Shown here: piece by piece, positions 1 through 7,148 of the stretch | Layout: each line of letters starts with the position of its first letter | Numbering within the stretch: the first letter of the stretch is position 1 | Source: CAYGUK01 sp964352985 | GTDB taxonomy: Bacteria > Pseudomonadota > Gammaproteobacteria > JAHCLG01 | Direction of reading: 5' to 3' | Assembly (NCBI GenBank): GCA_964352985.1 | Contig: CAYGUK010000047.1 | Location: 1 to 30,030, forward strand | DNA length: 30,030 nt | Program-made: the position numbers and the translations under genes | Notes under the pieces: generated by a model | Seen by the model: only the letters and a program-made list of their open reading frames with translations | Told to the model about the DNA's origin: nothing | Database searches by the model: none

Positions 1-171
1 TTTGTCGTGCTGAGACTTAATATTAATTTATTGATCAGCTACTTTGAATATAAGTTCTACATTTAGACTGATAAATTGCATTGCAGATTGCAATTCATGG
101 TAACCGTTTTTTCGTTGGCCAATTATTTTTAAAAATAAATTTAATTTAGCTGGCGCTAGTATTTTGATCAT
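1..171 (-). pseudogene. ispE: IspE N-terminus (4-diphosphocytidyl-2-C-methyl-D-erythritol kinase), partial, with in-frame stop
   Basis: IspE phosphorylates CDP-methylerythritol in the MEP isoprenoid pathway. Reading leftward from ATG 171-169, the first 34 residues carry the family N-terminus: APAKLNLFLKI at residues 6-16, then GQRKNGYHELQ at 18-28 and the MQF segment. Codon 48 (positions 30-28) is TAA. The same frame continues to the window edge as INIKSQHDK, which could be the expected next strand, so a single Ser-to-stop change (TCA to TAA) would explain it. The acidic residues usual after MQFI (D..D type) are also missing. The gene starts 24 bases after the lolB stop, and lolB-ispE is a conserved gammaproteobacterial pair. 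An AAAGG lies about 12 bases before the ATG. Identity is fairly sure. Whether this is a true nonsense mutation or a sequencing error is open, because the rest lies outside the window. Confidence 0.72.
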
Positions 172-195
172 TATTAATAAAGCCTTTTATTCTTG

Positions 196-783
196 TTAAA
201 ATGACCAACTCCGCATGACTAATTTCACTCTTGCATTAGGTGCGTTCAATAAAATGCGGCTTGGTAATTCGATGTTATTTACACTTGTGTAAGATTGGTA
301 TTGAATCGTCCAACCATCTTGGACTAATGTTTGCAAGCGATGATATTGATCAAATTGTTTACTCGCGATGCTTGAAGGTGCCGGGATTCCACGGATCCAA
401 TATTTTAAATTCGCAACAGGTAAATGCCAGCCCATATGTTGTGATAGTAACGCATCAGGGCTTGTGGATTGGAAAACGCCTCGTTTATCTTGCAAGGTAA
501 TTTTACCAGGATAGCCATTAAGTTTTATGGCACCTGCGCCTAATGGGCCGGATAGTTCGATATGAAAATCATTATTAGTTTGTAACCAAACATAAGAAGC
601 ATTAAATCCATTACGTGCTGTTTTTACACCAATTGCCCCAGTTACTTTCCAATGGTGTAGATTACTCAGTTGTGCTTCCCGAAGAGCCCAGCTCACTGGT
701 GTGCCTTGGCTTGTTGGTGCGACTGGAACTAGCGCACAAGCTGATAACAAAATCGTGAATAGTAATAATAAAAATGCGCGCAT
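196..783 (-). CDS. lolB: Outer-membrane lipoprotein insertion protein LolB
   Basis: LolB is the outer-membrane lipoprotein that receives lipoproteins from periplasmic LolA and inserts them into the outer membrane. The product is about 195 residues, as usual for the family. It begins with a short basic end, a hydrophobic stretch and the lipobox LLSAC, with the lipidated Cys at residue 16 of the chosen start. The body (SWALREAQLSNLHHWKVTGAIG, then GPLGAGAIKLNG) follows the LolB pattern, including the WHLPV...YWIRG region near the middle. Two ATGs lie close together (789 and 783). The AAGG just before 789 is correctly spaced only for 783, so that start was chosen. The gene is followed 24 bases later by ispE. 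In many relatives lolB is divergent from hemA, but here about 2.7 kb separates them. Confidence 0.88.
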   Translation of the reverse strand: MRAFLLLLFTILLSACALVPVAPTSQGTPVSWALREAQLSNLHHWKVTGAIGVKTARNGFNASYVWLQTNNDFHIELSGPLGAGAIKLNGYPGKITLQDKRGVFQSTSPDALLSQHMGWHLPVANLKYWIRGIPAPSSIASKQFDQYHRLQTLVQDGWTIQYQSYTSVNNIELPSRILLNAPNARVKLVMRSWSF

Positions 784-990
784 GATCATCCTTAACTTTG
801 GTTTAATTTATTTCCCAAGGCAAGCCTAGAGTAGGTTGCCAGTGGGTGCGAAATCTTGTTAAAAACATTCTCCAAGGTTTGTATTGGGGAATCTTAAATA
901 ATTGTTTACAAGAAAACATGGTTTGAAAAAATAGTCAAGTTCTAAGCATTGTGGCATAATCTGTACTTAGAAAAAATAAAGAGGTTTGTA

Positions 991-1647
991 GTGAGACTCG
1001 CGATTTTTGATTTAGATGATACCCTGATTAAAGGTTCTAGTGATTTTCTTTGGGAACATTTTTTGATAGAGAAAAATTTTATCGATCGTAAGAAATATGA
1101 AGATGCGCAAAAACTATTTAATTACCAATACAACAATGGAACGTTGGATATTTATCAACGACAATATTATTTTTTATCTACGCTATGTGGCATTGAATTT
1201 GAGAAATTAAAAAAATTACGTGATGACTTTATTGAAACCGTTATTCCAAATACAATAAAACCGAAATCGATGGCTTTAATGGATGAACATCGAGAAGCAG
1301 GTGATCACTTGATAATAATTACAGCAGCAAGTCGATTTATTACGGAACCTTATGCTGAATTATTTGCTGTTCATGATTTATTGGCAACAGAAGCTAAAAT
1401 GGATGAAAAAGGCTTTACAGGGGAGGTGATAGGCGTACCATGTTTTCAATCGGGAAAAGTAGTACGCTTAGAAGAGTGGTTGAAAAAAAATCCATTCACG
1501 TTAGAAAATAGTATTTTTTATAGTGATTCGGTGAATGATTTTCCTTTACTCGATAAAGTCACTGAAGCAGTAGCGGTTGATCCAGATGAAAAATTATTAA
1601 AGTTAGCTAAAGATAATAATTGGCGAGTGATTTCTCTAATCGATTAA
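991..1647 (+). CDS. HAD-IB family phosphatase
   Basis: This is a HAD-superfamily subfamily IB hydrolase of the SerB/CicA type, probably a cytoplasmic phosphomonoesterase of unknown substrate. All HAD motifs are visible: motif I DLDDT near residues 7-11, motif II IITAAS near 111-116, the motif III lysine in SGKVVRLEEW, and motif IV YSDSVNDFPLL near 187. The start is taken as GTG 991, because GAGG lies six bases upstream and homology begins at once (RLAIFDLDDT). An upstream ATG at 949 adds 14 residues without a binding site. The gene converges on rseP, with only five bases between the two stops and no clear hairpin. I cannot tell the substrate from sequence; phosphoserine and other small phosphates are options. 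Confidence 0.8.
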   Translation: MRLAIFDLDDTLIKGSSDFLWEHFLIEKNFIDRKKYEDAQKLFNYQYNNGTLDIYQRQYYFLSTLCGIEFEKLKKLRDDFIETVIPNTIKPKSMALMDEHREAGDHLIIITAASRFITEPYAELFAVHDLLATEAKMDEKGFTGEVIGVPCFQSGKVVRLEEWLKKNPFTLENSIFYSDSVNDFPLLDKVTEAVAVDPDEKLLKLAKDNNWRVISLID

Positions 1648-1652
1648 GTAAT

Positions 1653-3017
1653 TCAAGACAAAATTCGTGTTAGATCATTTAATGTTGCTTCTATCATTAA
1701 TAATACTAATACGATAATACCTAATCGTAGGAGTAAAATTTGTAGAGCAGTTGATAAGGGACGTCCACGACATTTTTCAATAATAAGATAAAGTATATGA
1801 GCCCCATCTAATCCAGGTATCGGCAACAAATTGATAATTGCCACAGCGATACTCAATAATGCTAATATCCACAGAAAGCCAACAAAACCCATTGTTATAG
1901 AAATATTGACACCCTCTATTATACTTAGTGGTCCACCTAAACTGCGTAATGAAATTTTACCTGAAATGAGCTTTCCAAGCATAATAAAATTAAATTTACT
2001 AAATTGCCAAAATGATTGAACAGATTTGATTAAGGCTTCACCAGGAGAGAATTGATAATGAATTAATTTATTTTGTGGCCAAGTGTGTTGCATTGTAAAA
2101 ATTCCAAAATGCGCAATTTGTTTTCCAGGTTTTTGTTGTCGAATCTTTGCTTCACATGAAAATTTAATGGTTTTGTTATTTCTAAGAGAAGTAAATTGAT
2201 AAGAGTTTTTTACATGAGTTTCTAAATAAAAAAGGAATTGTTGGAAATTTTCAATTTTTTTTCCATCTATCGTTAATAACGTATCTCCTATCTTAAAATT
2301 ACACTTTTTTGCTGGGCTATTTTCTGTTATTTTTGCGATGATAGGTTTTAATGGGGGAGTGTAAGGTTTAATCCCTAAGCTCGTTAATGGATCGGGATGT
2401 ATTGCATCTATTTTCCAGTTAGTTAAGGCAAGGTTATAAGCAGTCATTTTATTATTTTCTTTTAATATAAACTTAATTTGGTCATTGTTACCAATATTCA
2501 TTAATAATGCCATCGCAACATGTTGCCAATCAGGTGTTGCCATATTATCGATTGATATGATTGTTGCACCTTCTGGAATTTTTGCTTTTGCTGCAATGGA
2601 ATTGGGTAGTACAAAACCAATTTTAGTGGGCGGTGTGTAATATCCGATGACAAACATCAGCCAATAAGCTAGAAGCGCAAACAAAATGTTAAAAACAGGT
2701 CCTGCGAGTAGCACGATAATTCTTTTCCAAATGGCCTGCTGATTGAAAGCATGTGGCAACTCTTCAGGTGAAATCTGTTCTTCGCGTTCATCCAGCATTT
2801 TAACATAGCCACCAAGTGGTATGATGCCAATACGTATTTCTGTGCCGCTTTTAGTTTGCCAAGCATAAAGTTTCTGACCAAAACCTATAGCAAATCGAAT
2901 AACTTTAATTCGAAATAGTTTAGCGAAGAGAAAATGCCCTAATTCATGGATCCCAATCAAGATCATGATGGTGACTATTATGGATATAACGAGTGTGAGG
3001 AAATGGATTATCATCAT
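1653..3017 (-). CDS. rseP: Site-2 intramembrane zinc protease RseP
   Basis: RseP is the inner-membrane metalloprotease that cuts anti-sigma-E and remnant signal peptides inside the membrane. The 454-residue length matches E. coli RseP (450). The zinc motif HELGH is at residues 24-28 in the first membrane segment. The third zinc ligand sits in NLLPIPGLDGAH near residue 404, inside a C-terminal membrane segment. Two PDZ-like regions lie between (GFVLPNSIAAKAKIPEG and ITENSPAKKCNFKIGDTLLTIDG). ATG 3017 and 3014 are both possible, and a TTAGG precedes them. In most gammaproteobacteria rseP sits in the uppS-cdsA-dxr-rseP-bamA cluster; here it stands alone between a phosphatase and a small-RNA gene. 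A candidate -35 TTGATA lies at 3087-3092 on the minus strand. Confidence 0.95.
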   Translation of the reverse strand: MMIIHFLTLVISIIVTIMILIGIHELGHFLFAKLFRIKVIRFAIGFGQKLYAWQTKSGTEIRIGIIPLGGYVKMLDEREEQISPEELPHAFNQQAIWKRIIVLLAGPVFNILFALLAYWLMFVIGYYTPPTKIGFVLPNSIAAKAKIPEGATIISIDNMATPDWQHVAMALLMNIGNNDQIKFILKENNKMTAYNLALTNWKIDAIHPDPLTSLGIKPYTPPLKPIIAKITENSPAKKCNFKIGDTLLTIDGKKIENFQQFLFYLETHVKNSYQFTSLRNNKTIKFSCEAKIRQQKPGKQIAHFGIFTMQHTWPQNKLIHYQFSPGEALIKSVQSFWQFSKFNFIMLGKLISGKISLRSLGGPLSIIEGVNISITMGFVGFLWILALLSIAVAIINLLPIPGLDGAHILYLIIEKCRGRPLSTALQILLLRLGIIVLVLLMIEATLNDLTRILS

Positions 3018-3106
3018 TGACCTAAGAATAGCATGATTTTGATAATCTGAATATATGCATTAAATAAATACAGTCCTACAAACATCTATCAAAATTGCGA
3101 TTTTAC

Positions 3107-3141
3107 TTGTGAGATATATCTCAAACAGACGTAAGTCTCAC
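3107..3141. promoter_or_regulatory. Operator-like dyad, copy 1 (TGAGATATATCTCA) plus adjacent half-site
   Basis: A perfect 14-bp palindrome, TGAGATATATCTCA, occupies 3110-3123 inside a 21-bp block (3107-3127). That block matches 18 of 21 positions of a second block at 12133-12153 between maiA and the lqsS-like kinase. A further half-site, TAAGTCTCAC (3132-3141), is identical to the right half of the second copy. The core agrees at 12 of 14 positions with the Legionella LetA box as I recall it (TNAGAAATTTCTNA). It lies about 25 bases upstream of a possible rseP -35 and about 190 bases upstream of the predicted small-RNA start, so the target gene is uncertain. Confidence 0.5.
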
Positions 3142-3295
3142 GCTGCATATTTGATATGTATTTAGTGTCAACTAATTGGATAAATTATGTAACTAACTGA
3201 ATTATATTGCAAGTTTTTTAAATGAAGTACAACAATATTTTCCTAGTCATTCATTTCTTGTGATCATGCTTCTACATTTACGTAAGCCGTAATGA

Positions 3296-3301
3296 TACAT
3301 T
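3296..3301 (+). promoter_or_regulatory. Possible extended -10 of the small RNA
   Basis: TACATT preceded by TGA gives an extended -10 (TGnTACATT, four of six core matches). A small inverted repeat, TTACG-N5-CGTAA (3278-3292), covers the place where the -35 should be, and no good -35 is seen. This fits an activator-dependent promoter. It would start the RNA near 3308. Confidence 0.3.
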
Positions 3302-3307
3302 GTCTTT

Positions 3308-3459
3308 GCCACTTCATGGACGAGTAAGGAAACGGCTCAAAACCGAGTGACAAGGATTTGTTTTCAAGGATGCGGCTTTGGGATATGGAATGTTCTAAAG
3401 CCAGTATTGAGATAAAGCACTCTTGCTGTAAAAACCCGCCCATTGGGCGGGTTTTTTTA
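3308..3459 (+). ncRNA. Candidate RsmY/RsmZ-type CsrA-titrating small RNA
   Basis: Six GGA motifs fall within 72 bases, at 3318, 3328, 3354, 3368, 3381 and 3387. Two match the RsmY/RsmZ-type consensus CANGGANG exactly (CATGGACG, CAAGGATG), and a third, CAAGGATT, nearly does. Several sit in hairpin loops: ACTT-CATGGAC-GAGT at the 5' end, the perfect ACAA-GGAT-TTGT hairpin (3350-3361), and a 6-bp stem GGCTTT/AAAGCC (3374-3379 with 3397-3402) whose loop carries two GGAs. A strong intrinsic terminator ends the unit at about 3459, giving roughly 150 nt, and no reading frame fits the region. RNAs of this design bind CsrA/RsmA and relieve its repression, usually under GacA/LetA control. The exact start is inferred. 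It is not a 6S RNA or tmRNA by eye. Confidence 0.72.
3431..3459 (+). terminator. Intrinsic terminator of the small RNA
   Basis: The stem AAACCCGCCC / GGGCGGGTTT with an ATT loop is followed by a run of T (3452-3458). This is the strongest GC-rich hairpin in the window and lies 94 bases before hemA, so it separates the small RNA from the hemA operon. Confidence 0.93.
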
Positions 3460-3484
3460 TGTCTAAATTACAATCTCATCAATT

Positions 3485-3513
3485 TTGTTTTTCAATTTTG
3501 TTTATCTTAGATT
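3485..3513 (+). promoter_or_regulatory. Possible hemA promoter
   Basis: TTGTTT (3485-3490) and TAGATT (3508-3513) are 17 bases apart and lie between the upstream terminator and the hemA start. Both boxes are weak, so this is only a candidate. Confidence 0.3.
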
Positions 3514-3552
3514 ACACTTTGCAACGAGAAATCAATGACGAATTAGGTAACG

Positions 3553-4785
3553 ATGAAATTAACAATAGTGGGTGTCAATCATACTACAGCTAATGTATTA
3601 CTGCGGGAAAAAATTGCATTATTACCCCATGATATCCCAAATATGCTAAAAACGTTGACTCAATGTTTTAACATTACAGAAGCGATGATTATTTCAACAT
3701 GTAATCGTTTGGAAGTAGTGTTCTATGGTGATATTGATGCCGATAGTGTAATTCAGTGTTTAATGGAATATAAAAATATCCCACTACAAGAAGGCTACCC
3801 TTCGTTTTATGTTTATCATAACGAATCTGCCGTCAAACATTTACTAATTGTCGCAAGCGGTATGGATTCAATGATATTGGGTGAACCGCAAATTTTTGGG
3901 CAAGTAAAATCAGCCTATCAAGATGCACTCAATTTAGGGTATATCGCTAAAGAATTAGATCGATTACTACAATATGTTTTTGCTGTAGTCAAAGAAATTA
4001 GAACCGAAACAGAGATCGGTAAGCATGCGGTTTCAGTTGCTTCAAGTGCCTTTAGATTAGCGCAGCAACATGTCGAAGTTTTTTCAGATAAAACTATATT
4101 ACTTATAGGTTCAGGTGAAACAGCTTCTCTCTTACTGAAATATATTTCTACAGTGAAGCCTAAAAAAATATTAATTGCTAGTCGTTCGCCAAATCATGCG
4201 ACCGGTTTAGCGATGCAATATAAAGCGGAATTGATCACAATAAATCATTTAGCCCAATATATTAGTAAAAGTGATTTAGTTTTTTCTGCAACAGCCTGCC
4301 CTTATCCGATTGTTGACAAAATGATGTTACAAGAAATTACACATGAAATGATTATTTTTGATCTAGCTCTTCCGCGAGACATTGAACCGGATGTCGATTC
4401 TATTTCTCAAGTGACCTTATATTGCATTGATGATATTCAAGATAGAATTAAAAATAATATTACCGAAAGACAAAAAGCAGCGAATATTGTTAACAGTTTA
4501 ATTTTAAAAAAAACCGCACACTATACGAATTGGATAAACTCCCTAAATGCTGTAACAACGATTAAAGCTTACCGTGAAGGAATAGAAAAAATTAGAGATG
4601 ATGAGATCAATTTAGCATTAAAGCAATTAAAGTCAGATGATCCAATAGAAGAAATTATTACGCGTTTGGCATACCGCCTGACAAATAAAATAATGCATAA
4701 ACCCACAGCAAAAATTCGAGAAGCAGTGTATAATGGCCACGATGCCACACTAGATTTAGCAGCAGAATTATTTGATATAGATTAA
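3553..4785 (+). CDS. hemA: Glutamyl-tRNA reductase HemA
   Basis: HemA reduces glutamyl-tRNA(Glu) with NADPH to glutamate-1-semialdehyde, the first committed step of C5-pathway heme synthesis. The 410 residues match the usual length. The catalytic cysteine is in STCNRLEV at residue 50, the same number as in E. coli, and the substrate-binding GVNHTTA is near the N-terminus. The NADPH Rossmann motif LIGSGETASL lies near residue 190, and a helical dimerisation domain follows. AGG lies five bases before ATG 3553. The gene leads a rightward operon with prfA (12-base gap) and prmC, as in E. coli. The next enzyme, HemL, is also in this window, at 24873-26171 on the other strand. Confidence 0.97.
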   Translation: MKLTIVGVNHTTANVLLREKIALLPHDIPNMLKTLTQCFNITEAMIISTCNRLEVVFYGDIDADSVIQCLMEYKNIPLQEGYPSFYVYHNESAVKHLLIVASGMDSMILGEPQIFGQVKSAYQDALNLGYIAKELDRLLQYVFAVVKEIRTETEIGKHAVSVASSAFRLAQQHVEVFSDKTILLIGSGETASLLLKYISTVKPKKILIASRSPNHATGLAMQYKAELITINHLAQYISKSDLVFSATACPYPIVDKMMLQEITHEMIIFDLALPRDIEPDVDSISQVTLYCIDDIQDRIKNNITERQKAANIVNSLILKKTAHYTNWINSLNAVTTIKAYREGIEKIRDDEINLALKQLKSDDPIEEIITRLAYRLTNKIMHKPTAKIREAVYNGHDATLDLAAELFDID

Positions 4786-4797
4786 ATTAACATTACA

Positions 4798-5886
4798 ATG
4801 AAACAATCAATACAACACCGATTACAACAATTAGCCGACAGACATGAAGAAATTAGTGCTTTATTAAGTGATAAAGATACTATTAATAATCAATCAAGGT
4901 TTCGCGATCTATCCAAAGAATATGCGCTGACTGAACCAGTTGTGACTCAATTTAAATTTTATTTATCGCTACAAGATCAAATTCAACAAGCTAAGCAAAT
5001 GTTATCGGAGCCAGATGAAGAATTGCGGCAATTAGCACAAGAAGAATTAAAAAGTGCAGAACTCCAAAGTAAAGAGTTAGAACAACAACTAAAAATATTA
5101 TTATTACCAAAAGATCCTGATGATAATAATAATGTTTTTCTTGAAATAAGAGCCGGAACAGGTGGTGATGAAGCGGCTATATTCGCGGGAGATATGTATC
5201 GAATGTATTTTCGTTTTGCAGAACAGAAATCTTGGCAATCTGAAATCATTAGTCAACATTTAGGAGAGCATGGCGGATTTAAAGAAGTAATAGTTAGAAT
5301 TTCAGGACAAGAAGTTTATTCACATTTGAAATTTGAATCCGGTGCCCATCGAGTTCAACGTGTACCCGAAACAGAATCACAAGGACGGATCCATACTTCT
5401 GCAGTAACAGTTGCCGTCTTACCTGAAGTCGAAGAAATTGATGAGATAGATCTCAATATGAATGATGTCCGGGTTGATACTTACCGAGCTTCTGGTGCGG
5501 GTGGCCAACATGTTAATAAAACGGACTCTGCAATTCGGTTAACACATCTTCCTTCTGGCATTGTTGTTGAATGCCAAGATGAGCGTTCTCAACATAAAAA
5601 TAAAGCTCGTGCATTAGCCTTATTACAAGCCAAATTACTTTCCGTTGAAAAATCAAAGCAACAATCTGAACTCGCTTCCATGCGTAAAAGTTTAGTTGGT
5701 TCTGGTGATCGATCAGAACGTATAAGAACCTATAACTATCCCCAGGGTCGAGTTACAGATCACAGGATTAATTTAACACTTTATAAGCTTTCAGATATTA
5801 TGGAAGGGGATTTAAATCAAGTCATAGAACCTTTAGTGAGAGAGTATCAAGCCGAGTTACTGGCTGAATTAGGTGATGATAAATGA
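4798..5886 (+). CDS. prfA: Peptide chain release factor 1 (RF1)
   Basis: RF1 recognises UAA and UAG stop codons and triggers release of the finished peptide. At 362 residues it is the normal size. The catalytic GGQ is at residues 235-237 in SGAGGQHVNKTDSAIRL. The codon-reading PxT tripeptide reads PET near residues 190-192 (PAT in E. coli), which marks RF1 rather than RF2 (SPF). The N-terminal coiled-coil domain and the C-terminal SDRSERIRTYNYPQGRVTDHR block are intact. No clear ribosome-binding site precedes ATG 4798, so translation may depend on hemA, whose stop is 12 bases upstream. Its methyltransferase prmC overlaps the stop codon. Confidence 0.97.
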   Translation: MKQSIQHRLQQLADRHEEISALLSDKDTINNQSRFRDLSKEYALTEPVVTQFKFYLSLQDQIQQAKQMLSEPDEELRQLAQEELKSAELQSKELEQQLKILLLPKDPDDNNNVFLEIRAGTGGDEAAIFAGDMYRMYFRFAEQKSWQSEIISQHLGEHGGFKEVIVRISGQEVYSHLKFESGAHRVQRVPETESQGRIHTSAVTVAVLPEVEEIDEIDLNMNDVRVDTYRASGAGGQHVNKTDSAIRLTHLPSGIVVECQDERSQHKNKARALALLQAKLLSVEKSKQQSELASMRKSLVGSGDRSERIRTYNYPQGRVTDHRINLTLYKLSDIMEGDLNQVIEPLVREYQAELLAELGDDK

Positions 5887-6725
5887 CACTAAGCATTAAA
5901 CATTGTTTAACGCTAGCAAAGGAAAAGTTATCAGCAAAATCATCAACTCCTTACTTAGATGGTGAAGTCATTTTATCCTTTGTGCTAAATTGCCAACGCA
6001 GTGTGCTTCATGCTTATCCTGAAAAAATTGTAACAAAAGACGAAGCACAACAATTTCTAAAAGCAATAAATTTACGTGAGTCAGGTATGCCAGTAGCTTA
6101 CATAATCGGGAAGCAATCATTTTGGAATTTAGAATTAACTGTCAATCAACACACTCTTATCCCAAGACCTGAAACTGAAATTATTATTGAGCAAGTTTTA
6201 GCACTTTTACCAGAGAACAATCATAAAATTGTTGTTGATTTAGGTACTGGTAGTGGTGCAATAGCTTTAGCACTTGCAAGTGAAAAATCGTCATGGACGA
6301 TACTTGCTTTGGACTCAAGTTTTGACGCGTTAGCAATAGCGCAAAAAAATCGAAACCACTATCAATTTTATAACGTTCACTTTCTTTTACAAGATTGGTT
6401 TTCGGCTTTTGCAGAAAAAAATTTTATTGATTTAATTGTTAGTAATCCACCTTATTTAGCTGAAGACGATCCGCACCTACAAACGTTAAGTTATGAACCT
6501 TCACAGGCTTTTATCGCGGGCAATGATGGACTCTTTTGTTATCGTCAAATAATTGATCAGGCAAATAAATATTTAAAAGATGATGGTACGCTAATTCTTG
6601 AACATGGTATTGATCAAGAAGTTCAAATAAAGCATTTATTTGAGCAAGCACAGTTTGAAGTTGTTAAAGAAATTCCTGACTATGCGAATATAAATCGTGT
6701 TTCTATCGCTAAGAAATCCAAATGA
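5883..6725 (+). CDS. prmC: Release factor glutamine methyltransferase PrmC
   Basis: PrmC N5-methylates the glutamine of the GGQ motif in RF1 and RF2. The 280 residues contain the SAM-binding motif VVDLGTGSGAIALALA (about residues 118-133) and the catalytic NPPY at 188-191. Both are diagnostic for glutamine/adenine N-methyltransferases of this family. The start ATG overlaps the prfA stop (ATGA), so the two are translationally coupled, placing enzyme and substrate in one operon. The IPRPETE segment before the SAM domain is also typical. The operon seems to end here. I see no strong terminator before the dksA promoter about 65 bases later. Confidence 0.96.
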   Translation: MTLSIKHCLTLAKEKLSAKSSTPYLDGEVILSFVLNCQRSVLHAYPEKIVTKDEAQQFLKAINLRESGMPVAYIIGKQSFWNLELTVNQHTLIPRPETEIIIEQVLALLPENNHKIVVDLGTGSGAIALALASEKSSWTILALDSSFDALAIAQKNRNHYQFYNVHFLLQDWFSAFAEKNFIDLIVSNPPYLAEDDPHLQTLSYEPSQAFIAGNDGLFCYRQIIDQANKYLKDDGTLILEHGIDQEVQIKHLFEQAQFEVVKEIPDYANINRVSIAKKSK

Positions 6726-6790
6726 TACTTGTTAATAAATATAAAAGTTAAAATATTCTTTCTAGCTGAATTTCGTTGAAAGTGTTTTTG

Positions 6791-6819
6791 TTTTAGCTTT
6801 ATAAACTATATGTTATAAT
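6791..6819 (+). promoter_or_regulatory. Extended -10 promoter for dksA
   Basis: A perfect TATAAT at 6814-6819 is preceded by TGT, giving a full extended -10 (TGnTATAAT). The region 17 bases upstream (TTTTAG) is a poor -35, which is common with extended -10 promoters. Transcription would start near 6826, leaving a leader of over 110 bases before the first lysine-rich reading frame. Confidence 0.6.
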
Positions 6820-6938
6820 TCACGGCGTTATGGAAAACCCTATGGAAAAAATCAGCCAAACGGAGTAAATAATGATAATATTGTTCGCCTTTTTTGCTAA
6901 AATGGCTTATTATCCCGTGTTTTTGCTGGAGAGTAGCA

Positions 6939-7025
6939 ATGCCGACTAAACGTACAACGACTGCAAAAAGTAAGTCAACGAGCACCGCCAAAAAAGCCAC
7001 TGATACACAAACTACTCTCAAATAA
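6939..7025 (+). pseudogene. Lysine/threonine-rich N-terminal segment in frame with dksA, ended by in-frame stops
   Basis: ATG 6939 has the best ribosome-binding site in this region (GGAG at 6928-6931, seven-base spacing). It opens a 28-residue frame beginning MPTKRTTTAKSKSTSTAKK and ending at TAA 7023-7025. A second TAA follows in the same frame at 7029-7031. After that, the same frame runs without interruption through more Lys/Ala/Thr-rich sequence into DksA (offset from GTG 7149 is 210 bases, 70 codons). Composition and wording on both sides of the stops are alike, so this looks like the original start of a longer DksA with a histone-H1-like tail, cut by two AAA-to-TAA changes. It could instead act as a short leader peptide. 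Confidence 0.55.
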
Positions 7026-7148
7026 ACCTAAGCTACGAAACCCGCACCTAAAAAAAGCATCGCAGCTAATGAAAAGAAAACCACGACTGCAAAAAAAACT
7101 GCAACCAAAAAAGCAGCGACAGCAAAAACCACAAAAAAGGTTAGTAAT

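Noticed and set aside
240..500. 86-codon forward frame opposite lolB
   Set aside because: It lies wholly antisense to lolB, has no recognised motifs and no convincing ribosome-binding site.
3018..3300. 6S RNA, tmRNA or a tRNA in the rseP-hemA gap
   Set aside because: No long 6S-like duplex, no tRNA arms or CCA end, and no tmRNA tag frame. The GGA-rich pattern fits an Rsm-type RNA better.
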